Shown piece after piece: positions 29,907-36,977 of a stretch of 36,977 bases of DNA. This DNA is from a virus: the IMG/VR virus record IMGVR_UViG_3300025012_000204, positions 1-36,977 of that record; one strand, written 5' to 3'. The position numbers were made by a program, and so were the translations under genes. How positions within the stretch are numbered: position 1 is the stretch's first letter; each line of letters begins with the position of its first letter. A model generated the notes under the pieces. It was given only the letters and a program-made list of their open reading frames with translations. It was not told where the DNA came from and ran no database searches.

Positions 29907-31932
29907 TCGGCGTACTCCTTCCTTCTAGTTGATCGATTATTAACTGGGCTATAGCGGGCTCTAGGTTGCCACTATCCACCTCGGCTCGGATGGCGGCTAT
30001 CATATCAGCCGCATTTTGTGGTTGCTCGCCAGTTTCGGCGGGGTCGTGCAGGAATGTATCGAAGTCTGGTTTGCCGAACTCAGTACTAACCTCGTTGGCC
30101 ATAGCTTCTAGGTTATAGTATATCGGTTTAACGGACGGAGTGCCATCGGCACCCAGTGGCGGTGCGACTGGCTGCATACCCTTCGCTACTGGTGCAATCC
30201 CGGCTTGAACAAAACTCTGATTTTGCACAGCGAACATCTGTTGGAGCCACGCCACAGTCTTTTGAACACGCTCATCTGGTGTGGCTGGCTGCATACTGTC
30301 TTCGTCGATGGTGACAACCATAGTCTGTAAAAAGTCGTCGCTGGTGATGGTCATTGCTTGGCTGGACATACCTTTTTTCATTTCCAACGCCAACGGATCG
30401 TCTAAGAACTGCCGGTTGTTAGACAGCCACATAGTACCGGTCATCTTTAGCGACTGCATAAAGTTACTTTTCATAAAGGTAGCAATCTCGCCGGCGGCTT
30501 CTTGGAGGCGCATAATGCCGGTAGCCGTACCTTGCGTCTTGTCGGTTGAGCTAGAAGGCGTACCGGTAGCGTAGTTGCTGATCGTACCCCACTCTATGCC
30601 TTTTTCCAGCAAGTTCATCATAACGTTGAATATCTCCATAGGCGGCTGTGTGGGACTCTCAAAGGTTGGTAGCGTACCAGAGTAACGTACCTCTCCGCCC
30701 GGCGCGTAGTAGAAATCGTAAATCGTGGTGGAAGTATCGTGCATTAAAATACCGCCGTTGCCGACGATGTTTAGGTTATCAGCGTACTGGTTGAAAATGT
30801 CATTGTAGGCGTTGGCCATACTCTCGGTAACTTCAAAAATGCTCTCGCCCCACATATCGTGCGGTCGGCGGCGGATGTAGAACGGCACAATCGGGTACAT
30901 TCCGTGCCAGTAGGGTTGTTTGACGTCGCGTATACGAACCCAAATGTTGCGTTCATCGCTGGTCTGGTCGGTGTTCTGGCTGCCTTTGACCGGCTTGGTT
31001 GAACTGGCCTCTTTCGGCAAGTCGCTGTCGAGGTGGGCTTCCGCGAAACAAGTTAAGTAGACGCCGTCTTCGGTTTTTTCGTAGCACTCGTAAACATCAA
31101 AGCTGTCGACAGTGTCGTCGATAGTCTCTTGGTCGATGGTGCCAGTGCCAATTAGGCGGTTGCGAGCCTGTTTATACTGGGCCACGCGGTCTTTTTGCTT
31201 ACCGGTTGGTACTAGAGCGTCGATAATTTTAGAGTCGTAGTATTCGTCGGATAAAAGCTCGGCTCGGCTCTTGCGGTACTTAGTAATCACCCACGCTTTT
31301 TTCTGTATGCTCCGGCCACCTGGCGAAACAAACACATCAAACGAGTTAATCGGATCAAGGTCATTCCAAGCGTGGTCTAGCTCTACCTCTGTCTCTTTTG
31401 AGTAATCTGGCGTGCCGTCTTCTTTTGTGATCGGCTCGTAGTATTTGCGAGTGCCAGTACACCAATCGGCTTTACCGAAGCCGGTGCCGACAATCACGGC
31501 GTCAGAAGCGCTATCGAACAAGCGGTCGCGGATGGTCTCGTCTAGGAATGGGTTGTCGTAGTCATAGGCCAGCTTCAGGTTGGCTTTTTGTATCTTAAGC
31601 GCGTCATCTGTCGAATAAACTTTGTCGTATATCTTAACCGAAAAGCCGGGTTGAAGCGCGAGCAGCTTGGCTATGATAGTCCACGCTTTGTAGCTCATAA
31701 CGGGTATAAATGCTTTCGAGCGCCAGCGGCCGATGTTTTTGTAGGTCTTGATGGCGTACATCAGCTTGTAATACTCGGCCCACTTCTTGAACATTGGTAA
31801 CTGGTTTTTATAAGCCGTGTCGAGACGATTTTGCCAGACAACCGGGTCAATGCTGTGGCTGGCCGTCTTCTGGCCAGTGTCGCCCATTGGTTGAGTATCC
31901 GTTAAATCCGAGCCTATCTCTCCGCTAGACAT
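29824..31932 (-). CDS. Portal protein, P22-like
   Basis: 702 residues from ATG 31932, chosen because AGGAG lies 8 bases before it; an ATG 22 codons upstream would lie inside the HNH gene. The N-terminus has the helix WQNRLDTAYKNQLPMFKKWA, then SKAFIPVMSYKAWTIIAKLLAL. The middle holds DLDPINSFDVFVSPGGRS, HGMYPIVPFYIRRRPHDMWG and SMANAYNDIFNQYADNLNI, features of the large portals of P22-type podoviruses. The dodecameric ring drives packaging and ejection. The HNH gene overlaps its first 8 bases, so its ribosome-binding site lies in a possible mobile insert. Its stop overlaps the next gene. Confidence 0.85.
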   Translation of the reverse strand: MSSGEIGSDLTDTQPMGDTGQKTASHSIDPVVWQNRLDTAYKNQLPMFKKWAEYYKLMYAIKTYKNIGRWRSKAFIPVMSYKAWTIIAKLLALQPGFSVKIYDKVYSTDDALKIQKANLKLAYDYDNPFLDETIRDRLFDSASDAVIVGTGFGKADWCTGTRKYYEPITKEDGTPDYSKETEVELDHAWNDLDPINSFDVFVSPGGRSIQKKAWVITKYRKSRAELLSDEYYDSKIIDALVPTGKQKDRVAQYKQARNRLIGTGTIDQETIDDTVDSFDVYECYEKTEDGVYLTCFAEAHLDSDLPKEASSTKPVKGSQNTDQTSDERNIWVRIRDVKQPYWHGMYPIVPFYIRRRPHDMWGESIFEVTESMANAYNDIFNQYADNLNIVGNGGILMHDTSTTIYDFYYAPGGEVRYSGTLPTFESPTQPPMEIFNVMMNLLEKGIEWGTISNYATGTPSSSTDKTQGTATGIMRLQEAAGEIATFMKSNFMQSLKMTGTMWLSNNRQFLDDPLALEMKKGMSSQAMTITSDDFLQTMVVTIDEDSMQPATPDERVQKTVAWLQQMFAVQNQSFVQAGIAPVAKGMQPVAPPLGADGTPSVKPIYYNLEAMANEVSTEFGKPDFDTFLHDPAETGEQPQNAADMIAAIRAEVDSGNLEPAIAQLIIDQLEGRSTPNAAEQTAAATDTYGDTAGAVNPPQPTA

Positions 31933-32308
31933 AAGCCAGTCTCCTGTTGCGCTTGTTTTCAAGTTTATATATTGCATTAGCCGTCTTACAGGCAACACAA
32001 CGACATTTCACACCGGTATACATTGAGTAAGTTCCGTGCTTATAGCCCGTAAAACCGTTGTCTTGAGCCGTTTTGTGAGCGTGGCACGGAGAACACAGAA
32101 GTTGACATTTTTGCAATTCGGGCAATAGACGCTCTAAACTACAATCCCAATTACTCCAAAAATTGAACGATTTGTCCTCTGGCAATACGTGGTCAAAGTG
32201 AAGGTTATCGATTGAGCCACAGTTAATACACGCTCCACCGAGTAGAGAGCGTAAGAGAGTTATCCTTTCGGCTTTTTTCGCATTTCTTATAGGATTTTTA
32301 AGCACCAT
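31925..32308 (-). CDS. HNH endonuclease, homing type, inserted before the portal gene
   Basis: 127 residues: CINCGS, the catalytic LHFDHVLPEDKSF block, LLCSPCH and a second CRCVAC metal site. It is clearly paralogous to the gene at 7253-7651. It lies between the small DUF5659-like gene and portal and supplies the portal's ribosome-binding site in its last codons, the usual polite insertion of a free-standing homing endonuclease. An HNH can aid packaging when it neighbours terminase, so that role is not excluded, but a paralogue far from terminase favours mobility. Confidence 0.85.
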   Translation of the reverse strand: MVLKNPIRNAKKAERITLLRSLLGGACINCGSIDNLHFDHVLPEDKSFNFWSNWDCSLERLLPELQKCQLLCSPCHAHKTAQDNGFTGYKHGTYSMYTGVKCRCVACKTANAIYKLENKRNRRLAYV

Positions 32309-32315
32309 AATATCC

Positions 32316-32627
32316 TTAAGCTACCACTTTCATATCTATCGGTCGTTTACAGTGGTCGCGTATCAGCCGCATTTTATTAAACATCACAACAGCCGGCACT
32401 TTGGTATTGTCTAGGCCATTCTGGTAGTCAAACAGTTCTTGATCCATATCTACCCCTGTCGGTACTAAAAACGTAAAGCTCTTCTTGGTGCCATACTTAC
32501 CTTTGCCGATGGCTTGGCCGGTGTCGATAGCGCCGAGAAAGGTATACTTAGTCATCAGATAAGCCGCGTACCCTTGATCTGCGGTCTCGAAATCTTCGTC
32601 TCCCGTGTCCGCTAAATCGTTAGCCAT
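32316..32627 (-). CDS. Small protein, DUF5659-like
   Basis: 103 residues. The pattern FETADQGYAAYLMTKYTFLG, then SFTFLVPTGVDMDQELFDYQNG and a C-terminal helix with MFNKMRLIRDH matches my memory of DUF5659, a small phage protein found near terminase and portal genes. Function unknown. It lies between TerL and the HNH gene. The ribosome-binding site is weak. The family call is tentative. Confidence 0.55.
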   Translation of the reverse strand: MANDLADTGDEDFETADQGYAAYLMTKYTFLGAIDTGQAIGKGKYGTKKSFTFLVPTGVDMDQELFDYQNGLDNTKVPAVVMFNKMRLIRDHCKRPIDMKVVA

Positions 32628-32646
32628 AAGCTCATTTTATATCAAA

Positions 32647-34173
32647 CTAAGTGATTAAGCGACCTGTCTCATCGTAGACCGCCTTTCGAGCCCGCCCCTT
32701 TGCTCCTTTAGGAATTGACGGAAATGACTTGTAGTTAACAGCGAAGAACTCTATTTGTGTCCTGTGATGGCTCGTCCAGTCGTGCACTGGTTTGGTGATA
32801 GGCGTGGTGCTTTGGGTCTCTTCTTTCCGCACCGGGTAGCGGGCCAGCTTCATACACTCGTGCCACCAGCGAGTACCGGGCGTCTCATTGACTTGGAGCT
32901 TAGAGAGCAGCCCTTTTGTGGCGTCGCGGCGTGGCAGCCACTCGTTATCTTTTTCATTGCTCTGAACGTAGACACCAACCTGTCTGAGCTTAAAATACGG
33001 GCTCTCGCCGCTTTCGATATGCCGCTGTTTGCCGGACGGGTCGCCAAAATAAGTAGCCTCGCGCCAGTAGCGATTGCGCTCTATCATTTTCAACTCGTCA
33101 TCGGAATAAGTAAAACGACCGGAGTTAATTGGACGGCCAAAGAACGGGTAGAACCAGTCAATGATTTTCTCGCTCTTCTCGAAACCCTCGATTAGCGTCC
33201 ACCAGTCGGAGTTTTTGACGGGCTGGTACCAACCTAAAGCCACCGCGTCGAGCCCGATGTCCATTGAAACATAAAGTGGAAGATCGGGGTCGTATGGGTA
33301 CTGGCCAAAAGGTATATGGTCAACTTCCGGGTAAGGCCGGCCCGCCGCGCTGTACTCCCACGATATATCAAGCTCGTGGAGCACCTCGTCTTCAGTTCGG
33401 CGTTGTTTTTCGTGGGCGTACCACGCTTTAGTCTTGTTGGGGTGCTGGCTCCAATGAAGTGTTATCACCTGTATTTTATCGCTAAAGCGGACACTTTTAG
33501 CGTAGCTTGGGATGTCCGGCGGCGTGGTGATGGCGATACGGCTCCGGGCCGCGTCGCCGCCGGCAGTCCACGAGCTTTTAGCGTCAGGCCAAAAGCCAAA
33601 CTCGTCGTAGACCACAACGCGGTAGCGGCCAGCACGGCTAAAGTTTGGGTTAGAGCTTTCGCCGATGATAGCGTTACCATTGTCCGGGTTGGTGAGCTTG
33701 CGGTACGTTCTATGCACTGACGAGCGGAAGCCCTGCGGCAACAACTTCGGGTCTTTGATTGTCTTAATAAAGTAGTCGATTTTGCCAAAAAGACTGTCTA
33801 TCTCCCTGTTGTCGACGTACTCTTCTTTACGCGAGCCGATTAGAGCTTGGAAGCCCGGCTCAAACAGCCAGCACCAAAACAGCACGGCCAGCACAATCCA
33901 CGAAACACCCATATCGCGCGACTTCTCGATAAATAGGTCGTGGCCGTCTTTGAGGGCTGCGTAGACTTGGTCGATCAGTTCGTCTTGGAAGTCATAAGGC
34001 AAAAAGTCGATGTCGTGTGGGTAGGCTTCAGGGCGCGGGTCGAAGGTTTTTAAGAACTGCCGGACAAAATAATGCTTGTCGGCTTTGGCGTCGCGCCTCA
34101 AAACCACATCAGTTCTTCGCTTTAGCTCGTCGTCGTTCGAGATAGGCGTCGATACTGTTTTGTAATTCTTCAT
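32647..34173 (-). CDS. terL: Terminase large subunit
   Basis: 508 residues. ATPase half: Walker A-like EKSRDMGVSW (83-92) and Walker B RVVVYDEFGFW (around 186-194). Nuclease half: acidic residues in VSMDIGLD (D305), YFGDPSG (D378) and HDWTSH (D465), i.e. a full RNase H-type nuclease triad. It pumps DNA through the portal and cuts concatemers. The start overlaps TerS by 65 bases; GAGGAG at 7 bases supports it. Headful or defined-end cutting cannot be told from the sequence. Confidence 0.9.
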   Translation of the reverse strand: MKNYKTVSTPISNDDELKRRTDVVLRRDAKADKHYFVRQFLKTFDPRPEAYPHDIDFLPYDFQDELIDQVYAALKDGHDLFIEKSRDMGVSWIVLAVLFWCWLFEPGFQALIGSRKEEYVDNREIDSLFGKIDYFIKTIKDPKLLPQGFRSSVHRTYRKLTNPDNGNAIIGESSNPNFSRAGRYRVVVYDEFGFWPDAKSSWTAGGDAARSRIAITTPPDIPSYAKSVRFSDKIQVITLHWSQHPNKTKAWYAHEKQRRTEDEVLHELDISWEYSAAGRPYPEVDHIPFGQYPYDPDLPLYVSMDIGLDAVALGWYQPVKNSDWWTLIEGFEKSEKIIDWFYPFFGRPINSGRFTYSDDELKMIERNRYWREATYFGDPSGKQRHIESGESPYFKLRQVGVYVQSNEKDNEWLPRRDATKGLLSKLQVNETPGTRWWHECMKLARYPVRKEETQSTTPITKPVHDWTSHHRTQIEFFAVNYKSFPSIPKGAKGRARKAVYDETGRLIT

Positions 34174-34795
34174 CGCTTAACTCCTCTAGGTCGCCATCGT
34201 CTCTCTCCCCAAGCTCGACCTTCTCAGTCGGTCGACCATAGGCCCGGTCTAGTAGGTTCTGCATTGAGAGATTGTCGGCTGGTTTTCTGCTGATATAGTA
34301 GTAATAATCATCGCTCTTAGAGTTTAGCGTAGCTCCATCGTCTATCACGTATTCTTTGATAAGCTCGAGGCTAGTTACAATCTCGGTAAATGCTTTGCGG
34401 TCTCTACCCTTACCGGTATGGCCGCGAACCATCAAGAAGGTCTCACCGCGAGCTTTGTTAAGCTGGGCGTTCAAAATACTGTCTGTAGCCTGCACAATGC
34501 GCTGTACCATTAGTTTTTTGCTGACGAGGCGTTCGAGAGTTTTTGGAGCACGATAACCTCTACGACCATTGTTGCCGGGTTTATTGCCACGCTTCTTGCC
34601 TTTGGCGCGTGGTTTTGTTTTTTTGTTTTCGACGGCCTTTTTAGCGGTAGGCTGTGCTGGTGCTTCAGGGGTGAGAATGATACCATCGCACGCTTTACCA
34701 CACTGCGTACATTCGTAGTGATTAGTACCCTCTTCACCGCCTACAACACGCACCGGAACTTTGTGGCAGTCGCTCACACGCGTTGGATCGTTCAT
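34109..34795 (-). CDS. Terminase small subunit candidate
   Basis: 228 residues, directly upstream of TerL with a 65-base overlap. The N-terminus has a zinc finger (CHKV ... HYECTQCGKAC), then a Lys/Arg/Gly-rich disordered stretch (~50-85) and a helical core (LVSKKLMVQRIVQATDSILNAQLNKA). It ends MQNLLDRAYGRPTEKVEL and an acidic DEELQNSIDAYLERRR, like the tail of many TerS proteins that docks on TerL. It would recognise the packaging site. ATGA overlap with the previous gene. Confidence 0.7.
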   Translation of the reverse strand: MNDPTRVSDCHKVPVRVVGGEEGTNHYECTQCGKACDGIILTPEAPAQPTAKKAVENKKTKPRAKGKKRGNKPGNNGRRGYRAPKTLERLVSKKLMVQRIVQATDSILNAQLNKARGETFLMVRGHTGKGRDRKAFTEIVTSLELIKEYVIDDGATLNSKSDDYYYYISRKPADNLSMQNLLDRAYGRPTEKVELGERDDGDLEELSDEELQNSIDAYLERRRAKAKN

Positions 34796-35010
34796 ATCTT
34801 TTTACCCCAGTCTCCCGTTGGAGCTTTAGTATCTTTCAGCCCTACAACTTCAACAACCAAGCGTACTGTTTCGCCGGTCTGCTTTGGAGTAGGCCCATCC
34901 ACAGTCTTAACATCCCCACCGGGATATTTATACTTATAGACACGAAATGTCGACCAGTCAGCGGCTTCGTAACCTACAAGCTCTAGGAGTAGACCTTTGT
35001 CCTCATTCAT
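34792..35010 (-). CDS. Hypothetical beta-rich protein
   Basis: 72 residues from ATG 35010, which overlaps the previous stop (ATGA) and has GGAG at 8 bases. An ATG 14 codons upstream is possible but less well placed. The sequence is beta-rich and charged (LLLELVGYEAADWSTFRVYK, VRLVVEVVGLKD) with no cysteines. It precedes TerS by an ATGA overlap. Unrecognised. Confidence 0.5.
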   Translation of the reverse strand: MNEDKGLLLELVGYEAADWSTFRVYKYKYPGGDVKTVDGPTPKQTGETVRLVVEVVGLKDTKAPTGDWGKKI

Positions 35011-35225
35011 AGGTACTGCTCCATTAAGCCCCGCCGGTAACGAGCCTTCCACTGTAAGTACTTTGCAGGATAGATTCTGCGGTCTGACGGGCCATAGTCA
35101 CTATCGCCTTTGCAAACTTGGCATCGACTAAGTGGTGGGCTGGAATTACAGCTAGGGCAAAAACCTAGCCACAATCTGAAGAGGCCAGCGTACCAGTTAT
35201 AGTAGAACTTTATCAGATTAATCAT
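35007..35225 (-). CDS. Small zinc-ribbon protein with hydrophobic N-terminus
   Basis: 72 residues. The first ~20 are hydrophobic and aromatic (IKFYYNWYAGLFRLWLGF). Then CPSCN and CQVCKGD form a four-cysteine ribbon, followed by a basic Tyr/Arg tail (WKARYRRGLMEQY). It could be a nucleic-acid-binding factor of the packaging or regulatory leader of the late operon. Overlaps its upstream neighbour by 8 bases and the downstream one by 4. Confidence 0.5.
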   Translation of the reverse strand: MINLIKFYYNWYAGLFRLWLGFCPSCNSSPPLSRCQVCKGDSDYGPSDRRIYPAKYLQWKARYRRGLMEQYL

Positions 35226-35439
35226 CGTTTTTTAGGTAATATCTACCCATCCCCTTGAGTGCCCGTAAAACGTCGTTAATGTTGGTTTTGGTGAGCCGGC
35301 TATCGTAGCCTTTGATCAGCGCCACGATGGCCCGCTCTTGGAGCCCACTGTTTTGCATAGCTTTCACCGCCTGAGCCGTCGCCCGGACTGCTTCGGCGAT
35401 TTGGTCGCTATAAAATTGGACTTCGATCTTTTTAGTCAT
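35218..35439 (-). CDS. Hypothetical helical protein
   Basis: 73 residues, helical with a repeated Ala/Leu pattern (IAEAVRATAQAVKAMQNSGL) and a basic centre (RLTKTNINDVLRALKGMGRYY). It might be a small DNA-binding or chaperone-like protein. An AGAGGA precedes the start at 4 bases. The gap upstream holds the structured element at 35464-35528. Unrecognised. Confidence 0.5.
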   Translation of the reverse strand: MTKKIEVQFYSDQIAEAVRATAQAVKAMQNSGLQERAIVALIKGYDSRLTKTNINDVLRALKGMGRYYLKNDD

Positions 35440-35463
35440 ATTTTCCTCTGTTGAGTTATGGTT

Positions 35464-35528
35464 GGGGCTCCCGTGAGGAGAGACGAGAGGGGGCGGTACC
35501 GCTCGCCTGCTCCCCCCACCAGAGCCCC
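35464..35528 (-). ncRNA. GC-rich structured element in the late leader genes
   Basis: GGGGCTC (35464-35470) and GAGCCCC (35522-35528) enclose 51 bases containing GGGGG and CCCCC runs, the 10-bp palindrome GCGGTACCGC in the centre, and CTCC/GGGAG-type pairs. The gap of 96 bases is otherwise empty and is much richer in G and C than its surroundings. It could be a regulatory RNA, an mRNA-processing hairpin, or a packaging or replication site in DNA. There is no T-run, so it is not a classic terminator. Confidence 0.45.
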
Positions 35529-35535
35529 GAATTGG

Positions 35536-35880
35536 CTATAGGTCGATTAGTTTACTGATTTTATGAATGGTCATACGAAGATCGCGGGCCATTCCCACGC
35601 GCTCTTCAATTTTGTTGGCCAAATTGACAGGGTGGTCGCGCCCAACCGTGTCTTGTTTACCATCCCCTTCGGGTTCAAGCCGCAAAATTGGCGTTATTTT
35701 TTTGACCAACTCGCCAAAAGCACTCGCGGCATTGTGTAATTCGCCATCAAGAGCACCGAGAGCTTGGTCTACGGAGCTAATTTGTAGGTCGTTCAGTGGA
35801 CGGCCTATTGCACCCCCCATAGTGCCTTGTGGCTCGTCGTAAGTCGCATTTTGTGTTTGTGCTGATGTTCCTTCGTCCAT
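35536..35880 (-). CDS. Hypothetical acidic helical protein
   Basis: 114 residues, with a Gln/Gly-rich head, then helices LQISSVDQALGALDGELHNAA and IEERVGMARDLRMTIHKISK. It has coiled-coil potential and no cysteines. GGGAG lies 9 bases before the ATG. It is the second gene of the late operon; unrecognised, possibly regulatory or packaging-related by position. Confidence 0.5.
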   Translation of the reverse strand: MDEGTSAQTQNATYDEPQGTMGGAIGRPLNDLQISSVDQALGALDGELHNAASAFGELVKKITPILRLEPEGDGKQDTVGRDHPVNLANKIEERVGMARDLRMTIHKISKLIDL

Positions 35881-35921
35881 TGTCTTATTCTCCCTCTCTT
35901 AAGGTTATTTTACTTGACTTG

Positions 35922-36710
35922 TTAAGTATTTACTGGTGCCTTCAAGGCTGTTTCAATGAACGCTCGAAGGTCTTTAGCGGCCGGGAACTTGGCGTCGGAC
36001 GTGTCCGATACACCTAAACTCTTGGCCACTTTTTCGAGATCGCCCCGGTTCATTTTGGGTAGTGCGGCTAAAACTACTTCCGGCGGTAGATTGCTAGGTG
36101 AAGACTGTCCGGCTTCAGAAGCCTTTTCTACCTCAGTATCAAGCGTTTTTTCGTCCAGTTGAGCCAGTGGCGGTTCTTGTTTGTCTTGCTCGGCTTGTTC
36201 GGCCATTGCTCGCTTGCCGGCCGGACTAAACTCGTTAGCCATTCCGTCGGCCCCCTCACTTGCGAACGTGCGAGCCACGTCTTTATCAGTCGGCACTAGT
36301 TTTCGGTAGGGAACCCACTCGTCAGTACGCTTATCGCGGACTTGCATAGTGTCGGCTTCACCCCTAGTTAAATACAAAGACCGCCCACGTCGTTGAGTAA
36401 CTTCGGGCGGTAAAATGCCTCGTAGTCGAGGCAAGTAGCGGTACTTTGAACGTAAAACCGAGCTACCTGTCTGTCCGGCAATGTTGGCGGTAACGATCAA
36501 CTGAATAAGCTCGTTACGGCCGACCGCTTTGGCGGCCTCTATCGGTATTTGGTAATTGTAAATTGCGTAGTTTCGCAACTCTTCTGGTCGCATTTCCAGT
36601 AAGGTGCTCAACCACTGTTGATTGTCGGGCGCCACCTGTACAGTAACAGGGGTGTCCATATATGCTTGTTCCTCTTGTGTTAGAGGTTCTTGCTGTAAAT
36701 CGTCAGCCAC
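35922..36710 (-). CDS. First late gene, protein with two helix-extension-helix motifs
   Basis: 262 residues from a GTG start with GGGAG 7 bases upstream. Two stretches read as Rho-N/SAP-like helix-extension-helix units: ELRNYAIYNYQIPIEAAKAV before a GRNELIQLIV helix (~45-75), and MNRGDLEKVAKSLGVSDTSD before KDLRAFIETAL (~220-255). These usually bind nucleic acid. The middle is charged, with a beta patch (GRSLYLTRGEADTMQVRDKR). It is the first product of the late operon. Role unknown. Confidence 0.55.
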   Translation of the reverse strand: MADDLQQEPLTQEEQAYMDTPVTVQVAPDNQQWLSTLLEMRPEELRNYAIYNYQIPIEAAKAVGRNELIQLIVTANIAGQTGSSVLRSKYRYLPRLRGILPPEVTQRRGRSLYLTRGEADTMQVRDKRTDEWVPYRKLVPTDKDVARTFASEGADGMANEFSPAGKRAMAEQAEQDKQEPPLAQLDEKTLDTEVEKASEAGQSSPSNLPPEVVLAALPKMNRGDLEKVAKSLGVSDTSDAKFPAAKDLRAFIETALKAPVNT

Positions 36711-36751
36711 GTTTATTCTCCCTTCGCAAAGGTTTGTTAAATTGTACTCTC

Positions 36752-36801
36752 ACTATACCACTAGCTCTATTAACAATAAAGCCTTTCAAGCGTCTAGTGG
36801 T
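36752..36801 (-). promoter_or_regulatory. Inverted repeat and weak promoter upstream of the late operon
   Basis: ACCACTAG (36757-36764) and CTAGTGGT (36794-36801) form a perfect 8-bp inverted repeat spaced by 29 bases. A weak leftward promoter (TTTATT 36780-36775, 17 bases, TATAGT 36757-36752) lies between and over the left arm. The repeat could be an operator controlling late transcription or a loop-forming site. Stem-loop formation in RNA is also possible. Confidence 0.45.
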
Positions 36802-36831
36802 TAGAACTGTCCACACCTACCATATACAGCG

Positions 36832-36977
36832 TCTTTACATAAGATTTTTTGAGGTCTATAGTTGAGGGTCTAGTCGTCCCAGTTCAAACCTTTTTGGCGA
36901 CTCAAAATAACTGAAAAAGGGCCACACTCAAACTCAAGCGAAAGCAGAGGGGTGGATTAGGCACTCCACAACTAAAA
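36832..36977. repeat. Terminal repeat, right copy
   Basis: Right copy of the 146-base terminal overlap, identical to 1-146 except G at 36851 for A at 20. It runs to the last base of the window. The control region therefore continues into 147-328 on the closed map. It contains no gene. Confidence 0.9.

Noticed and set aside
35464-35528. tRNA reading of the GC-rich element (7-bp end stem)
   Set aside because: It is only 65 nt, has no TTC-type T-loop, and the inner pairings do not give D, anticodon and T arms.
1-36977. CRISPR array, insertion sequence, integrase or lysogeny module
   Set aside because: No spaced direct-repeat array, transposase, recombinase or repressor/integrase pair was seen. 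The regular repeats present are protein-coding.

Overview
The window is a near-complete or complete genome of a tailed double-stranded DNA phage of podovirus-like build. The first 146 bases recur at the end (36832-36977) with one mismatch, so the unit length is about 36,831 bp, either a circular map or a terminally redundant molecule. The head and tail set (P22-like portal, SU10-type major capsid protein, adaptor, beta-propeller hub, a giant ejected protein, no tape measure) points to a short-tailed phage. Shine-Dalgarno sites are strong (AAGGAG, GGGAG), sigma-70-like promoters are visible and TGA is a normal stop, so the host reads the standard bacterial code. I cannot name the host. BppU-like, XhlA-like and M23 genes are more usual in phages of cells with exposed peptidoglycan. 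I see no integrase, polymerase, helicase, primase or tRNA, so replication must rely on the host.

Layout. About 450 bp spanning the junction (36711-36831 plus 1-328) is a divergent control region. It holds a leftward promoter at 208-236, followed at once by an intrinsic terminator at 145-168, which suggests antitermination control of the late genes. The right arm (329-7987, plus strand) is the early/accessory arm: small unknown genes, an RNase H-like ORF fused in frame to a single-strand-annealing protein, a YqaJ-type exonuclease, HNH endonucleases, a CAP-domain protein, zinc and KGG mini-proteins, a two-helix membrane protein, a secreted lysozyme-like lysin and a DUF1064-like nuclease. Three promoters there share almost the same ribosome-binding leader.

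The left arm (36710 down to 7984, minus strand) is the late arm. In transcription order it holds leading small genes, TerS, TerL, portal, a Ser/Pro/Ala-tailed virion protein, scaffold, major capsid protein, adaptor, beta-propeller hub and two internal (ejected) proteins. After these come a LamG fibre, a lysis cassette (XhlA-like, 3-TM, M23 peptidase, holin-like) and a fibre/adhesin block with a second, very long Ser/Pro/Ala repeat protein. Homing-endonuclease-type genes sit between structural genes at several points.

Most interesting: (1) a small plus-strand gene with its own promoter and ideal Shine-Dalgarno site, lying antisense inside the 1985-residue internal virion protein, exactly opposite the linker between its RelA/SpoT-like and ParB-like domains; (2) a complete promoter and ribosome-binding site inside an ORF that joins RNase H-like and annealing-protein halves; (3) a promoter-terminator pair ahead of the late operon resembling the lambda late control logic; (4) a 28-codon minigene repeating the N-terminus of the repeat adhesin with almost only synonymous changes; (5) a compact three-stem RNA at 836-895.
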